Assembly (NCBI RefSeq): GCF_030272615.1
Contig: NC_081412.1
Location: forward strand, 544,968,370 to 545,032,369
Origin: Cryptomeria japonica
Taxonomy: Eukaryota > Streptophyta > Pinopsida > Cupressales > Cupressaceae
Direction: 5' to 3'
Length of the DNA stretch: 64,000 nt
The notes below the pieces were generated by a model. That model had not been told where the DNA came from. It saw only the letters and a program-made list of their open reading frames with translations, and did not search any database. Below, in pieces: positions 34,371-46,660 of the stretch (the stretch's first letter is position 1; each line of letters begins with the position of its first letter). Both the position numbers and the translations under genes were made by a program.

Positions 34371-36740
34371 GATATCAAGTATGAGAATGGTGAACACAAG
34401 CCCAAGTTACAAATTATGGGATTGTTACCAAAATTTTATCACAGCTAAAATTTTGGTGGCCTATCACAGGTCTTATGTATTGCAGATAAAAGATGCAAGT
34501 TCTCATTTCAAAAATATCAAGCATGTGGGGATAAACAAGGCTCCCACAAGGGTTGATCTCAACATGCTAACATATCAGCATATCTTCATAAACAAATGGG
34601 CCTATCACTCATAACAATGAGTCCTTAAGATCACTATTATAAATGACACATCACGGTTCAAGTAAAGACATTTTGACAAGATAGAATGTCCAAACAGCCC
34701 TATTGAGGTCGCATAGTAACAAAAGTTTTTTATGTTTAGGTGTAGTAAAAAAAGTATCAAATAAATAGCCATGCTAAGACAGTGAATATAAAAACAGCCC
34801 TCTCATAAGCAAAAAACATTATCACAACTACTACAATAGTAAAATAGTTAGGGAGAAGTCTGTTAGAAGGGAAGAGAGAAGCATAAGATATAATTGCAGT
34901 CAAAAGAGAAAACCCATATCATATTTGTTGCAGTCACACAAAAGCATTCAAACCTCTACACAATAAATAAGATCTAATATTATAGTATATGAATTCAAAA
35001 AGGGCAATAGTGAAGAAGATACAACATGATACTGATTGATATTAGCAAGAGACAACACCATTAGAAGGAGTTTGAAGAAATTATAACTATCATATGTCAC
35101 AAAGACATATTCTCAGCCAAAGGCAGTGATATACTACACAAAGTAATGACAAACTCATTGCAGTCATACATAGTCCTATCATAGTCCCCAAAGTACTAAT
35201 GACAGAGGAGACAAAGGCATAATATAATCTCAAGACATGACTTCTTCAGGTCTAAGATCAAGTTTATGATATAAGAAACAATCACAAGTATAAAGAAAAA
35301 TCCTCTCAAACATTTAAAAAGAATGATAATAGTTTTCTTCATGCCAAAACAACAATCTTTCAAGAGAAGATTATAGTTACAAGTATAGTGATGCATCAAC
35401 AGTGGAGCAAGTTTCAAAATGTGCACCAAGAAGTCATTAATGAAAGTCAGAGAAACAAGTACACAACATGAGGTTATAAAGGATTACAAGGTGAACATTA
35501 TGTTAATGATCAACTTTACATCAATCTATCATTAAAGGTCTTCCTTTAAAAAACTGATAGTTTGAATGCTACAATATAGAGTACCCTAACAATTAATGAA
35601 TTTCTCTTGCACACAAAACAATGGTGTAATATCTTCAAAAATTAAAAGAACAGTGATTATATATAGTTTGTGATAGTCAAAGTCACAGAGAAAAGATGCA
35701 CACTTCATAGATTGATAGAAAATTACAATGATAGTCAAGAATGAACCAAGCCAAAGCAATGACATTTTATAGGGTTATGGTCTAGATCAATATCAATGAA
35801 TAAAGAAATTTATTTACGGCTACTAGGTACCAAATAATTCTATTTACTATCAGTCATCTTGTAGAAAAGTACACCAACAAATCACTATAATGTAGTCATT
35901 TGAAGAGCACTCACAAAATGTTATTCATGTTACTATGATGATCACAATAACCTAGGTTACCATTAGGGACAGTCAAAAGTAGGTAATGGTGAGAAGCTAC
36001 AGGTTATATCAATCAAAAAAGCATCCATGATTCCATTATAACGGCCACTATATTAAGGCGACAAAGAATTATTCCAAAGAAACATCTTGACATAGGATAC
36101 AATATGATTATCATAGGAAAAGGGCACTCATAGCCTAGTTAGCTAATAAAGTACACAATGATGCAACATCCACTGTGAAAGATGAAAGTATAGTTTTATA
36201 GACTATCACATGTATAGTCACAACACAGTCATAAAATCCCATAAATAGTGATAGTAATAAAAGTCATGCCTCATTGATCAGTTAGAATAGCATTCCACAT
36301 TGAAGATAGTGAATAAAACAACTAGGGCTGAGAGAGCAGTCCTTGACCAATTTCTAAAGAGAGTTTGATCATACATTACTCTTCATAGTGATAGCATGTC
36401 AAACTATAGTGAAGGACAAATGCATTAAGAGTTATGTTCATCCATTAGAGCCACGGTCCCATGAAAATAAGCCTTTGAGAGATGCATGCAATAAAAGAAT
36501 CATTAAACACATAGCATACAATAAAGGCATTGAGAATCAAAAGGCATACCAAAACATCCATATGCAGTCTAAGTGTACAATCATAAGGGAAATGGTAAGA
36601 TAGTGCTTCATATCAAGAGAAATCCAAATGGAATAGCTTGAACAATCAAATACCAGAATTGGGATTGATACTAAACAGACCCTTGTGTCCTTAAGCTAGA
36701 ATCTACCCAAGCTAGAGAAAGCTAGTCAATCGAGAACCTA
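34371..36740 (-). other. non-coding interior of the minus-strand LTR element (left limit unclear)
   Basis: AT-rich, with repeated AGTCA words such as GCAGTCA and TAGTCACA, and no protein domain in any frame that I can recognise. It lies directly downstream (on the minus strand) of the primer site at 36741, so at least its right part is the leader of that element. Where it joins the gypsy remnant could not be fixed, and no second LTR was found to the left. Confidence 0.45.
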
Positions 36741-36753
36741 GGCTCTAATACCA
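36741..36753 (-). other. primer-binding site, initiator-Met tRNA type, minus strand
   Basis: On the minus strand the sequence reads TGGTATTAGAGCC, one base from the canonical plant copia site TGGTATCAGAGCC. It comes two bases after the LTR end ACA, so the LTR to its right is the 5' LTR of a minus-strand element. Confidence 0.85.
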
Positions 36754-36755
36754 AT

Positions 36756-39178
36756 TGTTAGACACAAGATACCATTGAGAGGGGAGTGAATCAATAGTTT
36801 CCAATTTCTTCACCCTTAATCTCCTAAGTGTGTGTACCGGTTAACATCCTAATACTTAGTAGGCCTACTGATAAGATAAGCCAAGAAAATGCAATGCAAG
36901 CATACATAAGGGAACATCGTATGACACCAATATATATGAGGAAAAGCCAAGATGGGAAAAACCTCAATGAGAAATGCTACTGGAGTCTACTGCTCAAATC
37001 TAGCCTCACAGTGGAAATCTCCGTACAATATTTAGGGCACCAACCCAAGGAGCACCAACCCCTGCACTGAGCTCCAACTCAGTGATCTTCAATGATCATA
37101 ATCAATTACAAAACTAATAGCCTTGTTACAAATGAACATTGTAACTCTTCTGCAAATATCTTCACTGAATCTTCTATCCAATTCATTGTCAGTTATTTGC
37201 TCACCCTCTCACTGTTGCAGCCTTATCTCCTGCTGCAACCTTACCGATTCAACCTCTTTCTCTTCTCTGTCGGTTCTTCTCTCTTCTAGTTCTCCTTCCT
37301 CTCTGTTACTCTGCTGCTTATCACCGTCGGTCTTCTTCACTCAGTCAAATATCCACTGTCTGATTACTTCTGGTTCTTAGCTTACCGGTTCTCTTCTATT
37401 TCTCATTGTGCTCTTCTCTTTTCTACAATCCTATTTGCCTCTTCTCTATTGGTTTAGTCACCACCGGTATACTCCTCTCTTAAACTCAATGGAGGACTAC
37501 TGATTGCCACACTATTTCTGGTTTAACTCTTTAACCCTATTTTCTCTCACACTTAATCTCTTCTTCTTCTTCTTCTCATTGAGCACTTGACTAATTTCAC
37601 TTCTTCACCATCAGCACCATACTCTCATTCAGTATCACTTTCATCGATTATAACTTGCATAGATATAAACAAGTCTTCCCACCAAAAAAAATTCAAACTT
37701 TAAGCGGTTAGGGTTTCTTCATTGACCTCGAGGCAAACCAAATCTAATCAGATCTCATCAAATCTGATTGCCTTGATTAATGATCTTCAACACACCAATC
37801 AACACTACCATTGTCGTGGCTTCCAGAAGACACCTTCCATATATAGAAATCCACTTTAAATCTATCTATTGATCTCTTTATCGATAACCAATAATGATTT
37901 TGTAGTTTAATTCACTTGCTTCAATCTGCTCAATTAGTTTGTCTTGGATCTCTATTGTCCATTTGACCTCGAGCCGCAAACCTCTACTACACATCCCATA
38001 AATCATGCAGTCGACATAAATGTCAACCTATCACCATCTACCTCACCAACAACACTTTCAACGACCTATGTATGCATGCCACTTCACCTCCATGTGGCCC
38101 CTTTGTCGACATCAACCTTCACAAGGTTGGTTATGTTGAATAGGAGCACTGACCAACCACACAACCGAGTTCATCTACCGGTTCACAAACCCTACCAGTT
38201 ATACCCTAATCGGTTTGTCATCAATCTTGCACATTTCTTCTCTTCTGATGGAACACCTTCACTAGTTATCACTCTTGCCAAAACATTTCATGCACCTTGT
38301 TAGCTTTACCGGTGAACATACTTACCGATAAACACCTTGATGACACCATGTCATCAACCTTAAACTACCTCCTTTTGTCTCTAATTGTGGTAACACATTT
38401 CTTCACCACTGAAGCGGTTCTACTATTAACATGTTTGTCAAAATGAAAAACATATCCTTCCTTCTCTTTACTAGCAACTCATCATGTCTTGCAGGTTGAT
38501 TCAGTGGACATCCCTGATCTCATGCACCTAAGGCAACTTAGTGTTTCACAAGTTCATCCGGTGTGAGCCTTCAATCACTGCCTTTAACTTTGTTGTCTTA
38601 TCTCCAAGAAATATGATGCATTTCATGCATAATAGGAGATAAGCTCTACTTACCAATGGGTGTGGATCCTTATCATCTGCATCCTGCAATGCACCAATGT
38701 GGCTTCCCTGTTTGAGTAGCATATCTTCAAACAGTCACATGTGATCTAGTTTGGGCACTCTTACTGTCAGTCTTCTCTTCATCTGGTGGGAGTCCTACTA
38801 TTTCTCATCCGCACAGAATATCGATGGCCTACACAAACTTCACTTTCGGTGTTGATGTGAATTAGATAACATTCCCCCTCTTCATCACAAACAACCGACC
38901 AACATCTTTCTCTCTTACAGATGTCATCATTTACCGGTTGTTATATCATTCCCATCTCCTGTCCATATCTTCAACGCAAGTGAAACACTATCTTGTGTAC
39001 CGGTGACTCCAATGGCCATAGTGCTAAATGACATTCTCTCCCTTACCGATGACCTACTAAGCTAGGTGACATTAAAGAAATCACATCCAATATGCATCAA
39101 TGACAGCACACCACATACATCTCCTATACCCATTGCCATCCTATACCCATTGACATCAATGATAACATAATGCCAACA
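36756..39178 (-). repeat. 2.4-kb 5' LTR of a minus-strand copia-type element
   Basis: On the minus strand it starts TGTTGGCATTATGTTATC at 39178 and ends GTGTCTAACA at 36756, directly before the primer site. A TATA box (CTATATATGG) lies near 37847. ACCGGT and ACCGG words occur many times across it. Its start interrupts the CACTA transposase reading frame at 39179, which independently marks the insertion edge. It is unusually long for a copia LTR. The open frame 37944-38303 lies wholly inside it and is not a gene. The partner LTR was not found. Confidence 0.75.
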
Positions 39179-40690
39179 CTCCATACATAGTGACATCACT
39201 CCATAACTCCAAAAACTTGTTGATAAGAGGCTCGATATATACATTCATATCTTTAACTTGGTACTTACCTAGTTGAATGAACAAAAACATTACATAATTA
39301 TTATAACCATTTTACTATAATATATATAATTTAATATACATGACTATTAAATGAAAAAAATACTTGCAACAATCATTGACAACATTATGTGCTCCCTCTT
39401 TATTGTCATCAATGGAGGAATGTTATTGTTGATAACAAAAAATAGGCCACATCAACTAAATAGATCTCAACTCTCCAAATGGATTGACACCATCCGCTAC
39501 CAATGAAAGTCTGAGATTACGAGGTTCTTCTTTAAAGTGTGGCCATTTCCCCTCTATGTCCATAAATGCAAAACCATTTGTAGGAATTCGAAGAATGTCA
39601 TCTCGAATTCTATTACTTGCATGGTAATCCATAAATTATGCCAAGCTTTTGCACCTAAATAATCATTACAAACGTGGAATATAACGAAGAACCTTGTGAG
39701 TTAGCTTTTTTGTTAGTTGATCTGTTCAATGTCTACTGATATGACATTTAGGGCATTCTATTGCAAACTCATGTTGTTTATGATATATAATATGACCACT
39801 TGGACATGCATCTATTGCTTGATACTCCATTCCAATATCTTTCATAATGGCATATAATTCTCAATATGAGCGAGGTAGAATATTTGATGGTGGTAACAAA
39901 AAATCACCTATCAATCTAGAACAAAAAATAATAATTTATTTATATAATAAATATTAATGGTACATATTTCACCTTTTATTTACTAGTGATGAAATAACAA
40001 TAAAAATAGATGAAAAGAGATGACATATATGACATACTTTAGCATACGTTTGATTGTTATGTTGGATAAACCATTCATAACCTTCAAGTTCACCAACAAC
40101 AATACAACGAAGAGAAGATTTGTTTGGTAGCCTTCGTAAAGGGGCTCATATGCCTTCTCAAGTACAAGTAAATCATGAACAACATTAAAGTCATCTTGAT
40201 CATCATGATCAGCTGCACTAGTACTAAATTTGTCATGGATCAATGTATTTGTACCATCATCTTCAACTATGTTTTCTGGCACATGATCATCTTCTTCCAT
40301 AGGATCATTATCTTCAGCTTTGATATTCACACCTCCATGTTCCTCCACTTGGAAGACCACATTCTCCAGGTCGTGGTAGTCCATATCATGTGCCTTAAGG
40401 CACCCCACCTATATAAAAATGTTCAACATAAATAAACCATGATTATGATCTCATTAATAAGTGATTTTTTATGTCTATAAATTGTTAAAATGATATAAAC
40501 ATTTATAAATACAATCAATATAAACACATATAATGAATAAATTACCAAAGGATGATAATCATGCCCCCCTTCAATGTGACCATGCTTCCTACAATGTTTC
40601 TCATCTATTTTGATTAAAAGTCTTCTAGTCTTTAAGCCCTTACAATTTTTCTAGGGACAATAACATTTCCTATCACCTTTTCTTTTCATG
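39179..40690 (-). pseudogene. CACTA TNP2-like transposase, N-terminal and core fragments
   Basis: Transposases of this family cut the element at its CACTA ends. On the minus strand, a Cys/His segment (40690-40560: KCYCP, HCRKHGHIEGGHDY) matches the transposase-associated domain. A GTAATT donor at about 40553 and a TATAG acceptor near 40410 suggest an intron. Next is an acidic stretch and LLVLEKAYEPLYEGYQTNLL, then LVNLKVMNGLSN, where relatives have LYHLKCLHGWSN. From 39860 to 39400 come GMEYQAIDACPSGHIIY, ECPKCHISRH, RIRDDILRIPTNGFAF and PRNLRLSLVADGVNPFGELR, the TNP2 core. The last piece (YIEPLINKFLELW type, 39240-39180) is cut by the LTR. Several stops: a pseudogene. Confidence 0.85.
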
Positions 40691-40894
40691 CTAGACCACA
40701 ATCTAGAAATTGTCTCCTTATTTTGTTCTTCACTCATATTATCTAACATGATTTTTTTTCACAAGCAAAAAAATTGGGCTATGGAAAATTTGGTCTATAA
40801 CCTTCACAAACCAATCAAAACAATGTCGCAAGTACAGAAAACACTGTCCACGCGATTATTTTTTTACTTTTTTACATTTCTATTTTTCGTCATA

Positions 40895-41110
40895 ATTGTG
40901 ACGAACATCGGTCGAGATTTTGATGATAGTTGGTTTCATGGGAACTCCGATGAACTTCAGGAAAGATTTAAAAAAAAAAAAATTGACACAAATTGCCTCC
41001 TAAGATCCGATGAACGTCGGAAAAGATTTAATTTTTTTTTTTTTATTTAAATTGCGTCCTAAGATCCGACAAAATGAAAGAAATCCTGTAGTTTGTCGAA
41101 AATGTTCGTC
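40895..41110. repeat. CACTA subterminal repeats
   Basis: Four or five degenerate units with CATCGGTCGAGATTT, CTCCGATGAACTTC, ATCCGATGAACGTCGG and ATCCGACAAAATG, each followed by an A- or T-rich stretch. In CACTA elements such units bind the element-encoded protein. Confidence 0.65.
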
Positions 41111-41136
41111 AGAAAATGCACCCAAATGAGTTAGTG

Positions 41137-42060
41137 ATGGTTGTGAGATCCATAAAGGATTCAAAATTGTTATTGCAACAGGGAAAAGGACTGGTGGAAT
41201 CATGTATCTTCTAGAAAGCATTGCAAGGAATTGTTTGTTATCTTAGATCAATGATAGCTAGCTCTGACATCAAAGGATGTGTCATATCAACTTTGATAAT
41301 TTGGTAAAGATCAATTCATCAAGTGCAGTGAGAGACTTACTGAGATTAACCAAACCGGATAACAACATTTGTAGAGAATGTCAAGTTGGAAAGTAGATGA
41401 AAGGAACATACAAAGGAAATGAGCACTCGTCCACTAGACTATTGGACTTCATGCACACATACCTATGCGGTCCTACCAGAAAAAGGAGTATACAAGGTGA
41501 GAAGTATTTCATGTTGTTGATTGATGATTATTCTAGAATGTCATGGATTGCATTTTTAAGAGAGAAGTTAGAAGAATTAGAAAAATTCAAGATATTCAAG
41601 GCTAAAGTTGAGATTGAAGTTGATAGAAAGATTAAATGTTTGAGGTCTGAAAGAGGAGGAGAATCTACTCTTGACGAGTTTAACAAATTTTGTGAGAAAC
41701 ATGGTATTAGAAGACAATTGTCTACCCTTAGGACACCACAACGTAATGGTGTAGTGGAAAGGATTAACCAAACAGCTAAAACAATGATCAAAGGAGTGAA
41801 ACTCTTGGAAGTATATTGGAGAGAAAAAATTCACACAACAATCTACACTCTTAATAGAATTCTATACAAGAAAAGACATGGAAAGACATGATATGAGCTA
41901 TGACATGGTAGAACTCTGTCAGTGAATATTTCAAGATATTTGGAAGCAAGTGCTTTATCCAAAGAGATGAAGACAATCCTAGAAAATTTGACAGTAGAGT
42001 AGATGAAGGCATATTCCTAGGATATTCTACAAGGAGAAAGGCATACCAGTATTATAACAA
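41137..42060 (+). pseudogene. copia pre-integrase and integrase
   Basis: Integrase inserts the DNA copy into the host genome. The pre-integrase part shows IATGKRTGGIMYLLES, INFDNLVKI and NICRECQVGK, the zinc-binding H/C end. The integrase core (41397-41891) has LIDDYSRMSW with the first catalytic Asp, then RSERGGE where the family has RSDRGGEF, so the second catalytic Asp appears replaced by Glu. The final E lies in RTPQRNGVVERINQT and is kept. The C-terminal part continues past a stop with YELWHGRTPSV, FGSKCF and DEGIFLGYSTRRKAY. A few stops and shifts make it inactive. Confidence 0.9.
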
Positions 42061-42369
42061 AAGACAACAAGGTCATTGAAAGTGAAAATGTGAAGGTTGA
42101 TGAAGACATTTCTAAAGACTCTGAAAAATTGGTAGGATATCAGTTTGATGAACCGGATGACAGAAAAAGGGAAGAGAAAACTAGTGAAGAAGAAAAGGAA
42201 GCTCAGGAAGATCTGACATCTATATATAAAACCCCAAGATATGTTCAGAAGAATCATTCAATGGATCAGATCATTGGAGATAAGAACAAAGGAATCATCA
42301 TAAGAAGAAAACTAGCTCACTTGAATAAGTTTTGTTATGTTTACTATCAGAAATTGAATAGAAAACTGT

Positions 42370-43860
42370 AGAAGAAGCATGCAATGATAAGAATTTGATA
42401 AAGGAAATGAAAGAAGAGATGGATCAGATTGAGAAAAATCAAAGATGGGAATTAGTTCATAGACCGACATATAAGAATGCAATTGGAACAAAATGGGTAT
42501 TCTAGAATAAGCTGGATGAAGATGGAAAAGTTGTGAGAAATAAAGCAAGGTTGGTTTGCAAAGGTTATACACAGTTTGAAGGTATTGACTTTGAGGAGAC
42601 ATACACACTTGTTGCTTGGATGGAGGCAATAAATATGTTTCTTACTTTTTGTATCCTTTAAGGATTTCAAAGTTTATCAGATGGATGTGAAAACAATATT
42701 TTTAAATGGTGAACTGAAAGAACAAGTCTACATTGAACAACCACAAGGATTTAAGCAGAAATATGATTTGAACATTGTTTGTAGATTGAAGCAAACCATG
42801 TATGGATTGGAACAAGCTCCTAGAGCATGGTATGGAAGACTAGATAAGTATTTTATTAATCAAGGTTTTTAGAAGGGATCAATTGACAACAATTTATATT
42901 TCAAAACTGATTCAAGTAAAACCTTAATTGTTGTAGTTTATGTTGATGACATAATATTTGGAGGAAATCAAGGTATGTGTAGCAATTTTTCTAATGAGAT
43001 GCAAAAGAAATTTGAGATGTCCATGATTGGTGAGTTAAATTTCTTTCTTGGTTTGCAAGTAAATCAAAATGACAAAGGAATTTTCATTTTGTAATCTAAA
43101 TATATTAAGGAATTGTTGAAGAAGTTTGGGTTGGGGATCTCCAAATCGGTGTGTACACCTATGACCACAAAATGAAAGTTGACTAAATATGATAAGTCCC
43201 CTAAATTAGATGCAAGTCAATATAGATCAATGATTAGAGGATTCTTATATTTGGTTGCTACCAAATTAGATATCATGTATGCAATTTATTTGACAGCTAG
43301 ATTTCAACAAGAACTGAAAGAATCATGTGTTTTTGGAGTATAAAGAATTTTCAGATATCTAAAAGGAAAAAAAGAGTTTGGTTTGTGGTATCCTAGAAAT
43401 TTAGATTTTACTATGACAACTTATACTGATGCAGCTTAGGCCAAAATTGTTGATGACAAGAAAAGTACAAGTGGTGGAGCATTCTTTCTTGGCTCCTAGT
43501 TGGTTGCTTGGTCAAGTAAGAAGTACAATTATGTCTTTTTATCTACATCTGAAGCAAAATATATTGTAGCATATTCATGTTGCACACCAATTCTATGGAT
43601 GAAGCAGACTTTGAAGGATATTGGTGTAACATTCAATGAACCCATTCCAATTATGTATGATAACACTAGTGAAATAAACATTTCCAAGAATCCAATACAG
43701 TATTCTAGAACAAAGTATATATCTATTCGGTATCACTTCTTGAGGGAAAAGGTGTTGGATAATGAAGTAAAGCTTGAGTATATACCTACAAAAGAATAAA
43801 TTGCAGATATCTTCACGAAGGTGTTGTGTAAAGATACTTTTGAGTATCTTTGGTAGACGT
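42370..43860 (+). pseudogene. copia RT and RNase H
   Basis: Starts with MKEEMDQIEKNQRWELV, then AIGTKWVF, ARLVCKGYTQ and the [14 protein letters not shown] block. [11 protein letters not shown] and YVDDIIFGG (YVDD at about 42940) are intact. RNase H landmarks are KSTSGGAFFLGS, AWSSKKYNYVFLSTSEAKY and the end of the domain with IADIFTKVL. The frame is interrupted by a single frameshift near 42655 and at least eight stops, mostly TAG or TAA in places where relatives have Gln or Trp. The family call is certain; the element is dead. Confidence 0.92.
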
Positions 43861-44134
43861 TAGGGGTATTACCCCTTCTTAATTTGAACTAATGTACATT
43901 GGGGTGTGCATTGGTTCAGTAAACTACTTGAATATTCTTATCTAGACTGATGCTTGGGTGCTTTCTCTTAGGGGAAGAAGGAATGAGTTTCATAGGGGGA
44001 GTGATTCTCACCTTTTTCCTTGATGTCAAAGGGGGAGAAGATGCAAAGATGTGCAAAGTTGTTGATCTGATGATGCAAAGAGAGTTATGTGTTTGTTGTT
44101 GGTGGATGTTGCCATCAATGAAAAAGGGGGAGAT
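43861..44134 (+). other. 3' spacer and polypurine tract
   Basis: Non-coding spacer with three purine runs: CATAGGGGGAGTG, CAAAGGGGGAGAAG and AAAAAGGGGGAGAT. The last (44121-44134) directly precedes the LTR and is the likely primer for plus-strand synthesis. Confidence 0.75.
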
Positions 44135-45130
44135 TGTTGCAAATGCAATGTTGATGATTGTGTTGTTTGTCATTGATGTCAACATAATGGTTGTCATTGA
44201 TCTTTCAACACTTGGTTTTGGTGTTGGTAATTCGATAGATATGTTCTCAAAATATTTGGTGCTCCAAAAGATGTGTTTTAATTGATATTCAACGTGGATT
44301 AATTGAGTTGATTGTGATATAGATTTGGATATGGTTTTGATCATTTGTATTGATGAGTATCTTGGTTCCATTATTATTTTTATTGTATTGGGAAACGATC
44401 TTTGGGTTCGGATTAGGTTCAGAATTTGAGGATGAGTATTGTCATTGGTGTAGCGTGTGAGTCATGATTTGGGTCTGAAATTTGTAATGGATGTAACATG
44501 TTGATATGACTGATTCAATGTGTGTTGTAGTATGGTCTACTTCTCATTCCTTCCCACCACTAGAATTTTTAGTGTTTGACCTATCTTAGATCTCTGTCTT
44601 GGCTGACTTAGAAGATTATGTTTCCTAGAGAAAATATATATATGAGGATAATCTAAATGAGTTATCCTGACAAGTATATGGCATTGCTATTGAAGATATG
44701 AGAGTTTGATAAGGAAAGATCTAATTATTGAGGATGTGTGAAGTGTGTTGGTGTTGAGGCATTGGAAGCGTTTCGATATTAGAGATTGTGTTATAGTGAT
44801 GGATCACCCATCTTTCTTTCTTTCTTTCTTTCTTTCTTTGGTAGTGAGCCTTTTTCTGGGCAATGAACATTCTGGTGGTGAGCCACCTATTGTACAAATC
44901 ACCTTAACTAGCATTATATATTGAGAACTATCATTTTCAATCTTTTTTCCCTTCTTGGGTTTTCCACGTCATATCTAGTGTTTATTGTGTGATGTATTGT
45001 ATGTATGTGTTTTCATGTTATATTTTCTTTAATTAATTTTGTTGATTATTTCAGATGTGTGAAAGCATTGAAGAAATTGTTTAAGTTGTCAAGTGATTCA
45101 CCCCCCTCTCAGTTGCCTATATATTCAACA
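44135..45130 (+). repeat. 3' LTR (996 bp)
   Basis: Starts TGTTGCAAATGCAATG after the polypurine tract and ends TATATATTCAACA, keeping the TG...CA ends. A TATA-like AAATATATATATGAGG lies near 44633. A TTTC microsatellite is inside. The LTR end is confirmed by the abrupt change to purine-only DNA. Confidence 0.85.
44811..44839 (+). repeat. (TTTC)n microsatellite
   Basis: About seven TTTC units inside the LTR. Confidence 0.95.
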
Positions 45131-46290
45131 AGAGACCTAGGGGAGAGATAGGGGTGAGAAAGATAGAGGAGGAGAGAGAGAGAGAGGTGGGTAATGAGAT
45201 AGGGGAAAAGAAGTTGATAGGTAAATGAGGAAGGGATAATTATAACAATGGGCACCTATTAGAATAAGGCATGTTATGCATCTAATTGCAATTTCCCCAC
45301 TCCTAGATTTGAATGATCACCCAAGTCTGGAATTAGGGTGGATGAATGTGACGTATATAGGATAGGTGATAATTTACATAATGAATCAAGAGAATTATAA
45401 GAGAGGGAAAGATAAAAAGAAAGAGTGAGGGAGGGAGGGGAGATAAAGAGGGAGAGAGGAAGAAAGTGAGGAGAGACCTAGAGAGGGGAGAGAGACAAAG
45501 GAGATACAAATATGGAGATGGAGAGATAGAGAGAAACATAAGTATGGGAAATACCCTCAACCCTATGTTCCTTTACCCTGTATGATCAATATTTTATGCT
45601 AAGCCTAGGTATACCCTCAACCCTTTACCTAAACCCTATATCCTACACCATATTACCTTAACTCTCTTCAAGGAAGGGAAAGCTGATGACCTAGAGAGGG
45701 GAGGGAGAGAGAAGAACAAAAAGAAAGAGAAGGATATGGAGGGAGGGAGAGATAGACATGGAGTTATTAAGACTTAGAGAGGGGAGAGATAGAGAGGGAA
45801 GGGGGAGAGAGAGAATAAAATGAGAGATTGAAGCTCACAAAGAGAGAAAGAGGGGTAAGGAGGCAAGGAGAGGGGTGGAGAGGCTAGGAAAGATATAGAG
45901 AGGGGACATATATAGATGTGAGAGACCTAGATCTTAGGGATAGAGGGGTGAGAGACATAAGGTGAGAGATAGAGGTGAGAGAGATAGGGGGGGAGAGAGA
46001 GGTGGATAATGCGATAGGGAGGGAGAGGTGGAGATGTAAATATAGAGGGGGGTAGAGACCTAGGGATGGGGGGAGAGAGGGTCGGAGGGAGAGGTAGTGA
46101 TTAAGAGAATGAAGAGAGGGCAGAGAAATAATAAAAGAGGGAAATAAGAATATAGAGGGTAGGAGGAAGGGATAAAAATGAGGGTAAGAAGGGAAGGTCA
46201 AGTAGAGAGAGGTAGAAAGGGGACAGAGGAAGAGTGGCAGAAAGAGGTAGGTCTATAGTTCAGGAGAGAAAAAGAGAGTGAGATAATGTT
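45131..46290 (+). repeat. GAGA-rich purine tract of E2, interrupted
   Basis: Mostly GAGAG, GGGAGA and ATAGAGA words on the plus strand. Ordinary sequence interrupts it at about 45235-45400 and 45545-45680. Serine/leucine open frames on the minus strand (45560-45333, 46201-45884) are repeat artefacts. Confidence 0.9.
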
Positions 46291-46499
46291 GATAGAAGCT
46301 TGTTGAATACTAATATTTGACAAAGTCTGAGAATTCCTAAGATCTTCTAAAACCTAGAATCTATATTATAAATTGTAGAAATCTTAAATTAGTCACAAAC
46401 ATCACGCCAATATATACATGAAATATAACTTAAAGTATAAGAAAGGAAAAAGACAATAAAGATGTATTCTTATATTTGTCTCTAGCATTCTAAAAATAT

Positions 46500-46660
46500 A
46501 TTTGTATTTGGATGGTGCCAAACTTGGTGCTCACCAAATGTAAATAAATTTTTGCATCTGGTAGAAAATGTTAATGCATTTTTGGTTTGGTGCATGCCAA
46601 TTTGGTAAGAGAAAAATTTGGTGGTCGCCAAATTAACTACATTGAAAAAAATTATTCCTT
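46500..46660. repeat. palindromic subterminal repeats of E2
   Basis: Three near-palindromes in sequence: TTGGTGCTCACCAAAT, TTGGTGCATGCCAA and TTGGTGGTCGCCAAA, spaced about 50-60 bp. They occupy the position of the CGTAC arrays in E1 but have a different core. Confidence 0.65.

Larger units (their letters stand above)
39179..41136 (-). mobile_element. CACTA (En/Spm) transposon, 5' part
   Basis: The minus strand begins CACTAACTCATTTGGGTGCA at 41136, a CACTA-type end, followed by subterminal repeats with CCGA(T/C)GAAC(G/T)TC words (40900-41110) and then a TNP2-like transposase. The element is cut at 39178 by the 2.4-kb LTR, so the rest of the transposase and the other end are missing here. On its outer side it directly abuts copia coding sequence at 41137, so it probably jumped into that copia element. 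Confidence 0.7.
41137..45130 (+). mobile_element. Ty1/copia element, from pre-integrase to 3' LTR
   Basis: Plus-strand copia Pol (pre-integrase, integrase, RT, RNase H), a 3' spacer, a polypurine tract and a 3' LTR follow in normal order. The 5' part (LTR, gag, protease) is cut off at the CACTA end at 41136. After the LTR the GA-rich DNA of E2 starts with agaga, so the element probably inserted into E2. Confidence 0.87.

Noticed and set aside
37944-38303. 119-codon open frame
   Set aside because: Lies wholly inside the 2.4-kb LTR; composition is not protein-like.
38869-38885. Minus-strand GAAGAGGGGGAAT followed by TGTTATC, as an LTR start
   Set aside because: The LTR continues to TGTTGGCA at 39178, where the CACTA reading frame is cut; a polypurine tract beside a 5' LTR would not make sense with the primer site at 36741.
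40688-41050. 120-codon plus-strand open frame
   Set aside because: Opposite to the CACTA transposase and its subterminal repeats; no domain.
43950-44371. Overlapping frames of 111 (plus) and 151 codons (minus)
   Set aside because: They span the copia 3' spacer and LTR start; no domain and no conservation in the other copia elements here.
45545-45650. ACCCTCAACCCT and CCTAAACCCT words resembling plant telomere repeat CCCTAAA
   Set aside because: Only one true CCTAAACCC match and no tandem order; more likely part of the E2 repeat region.
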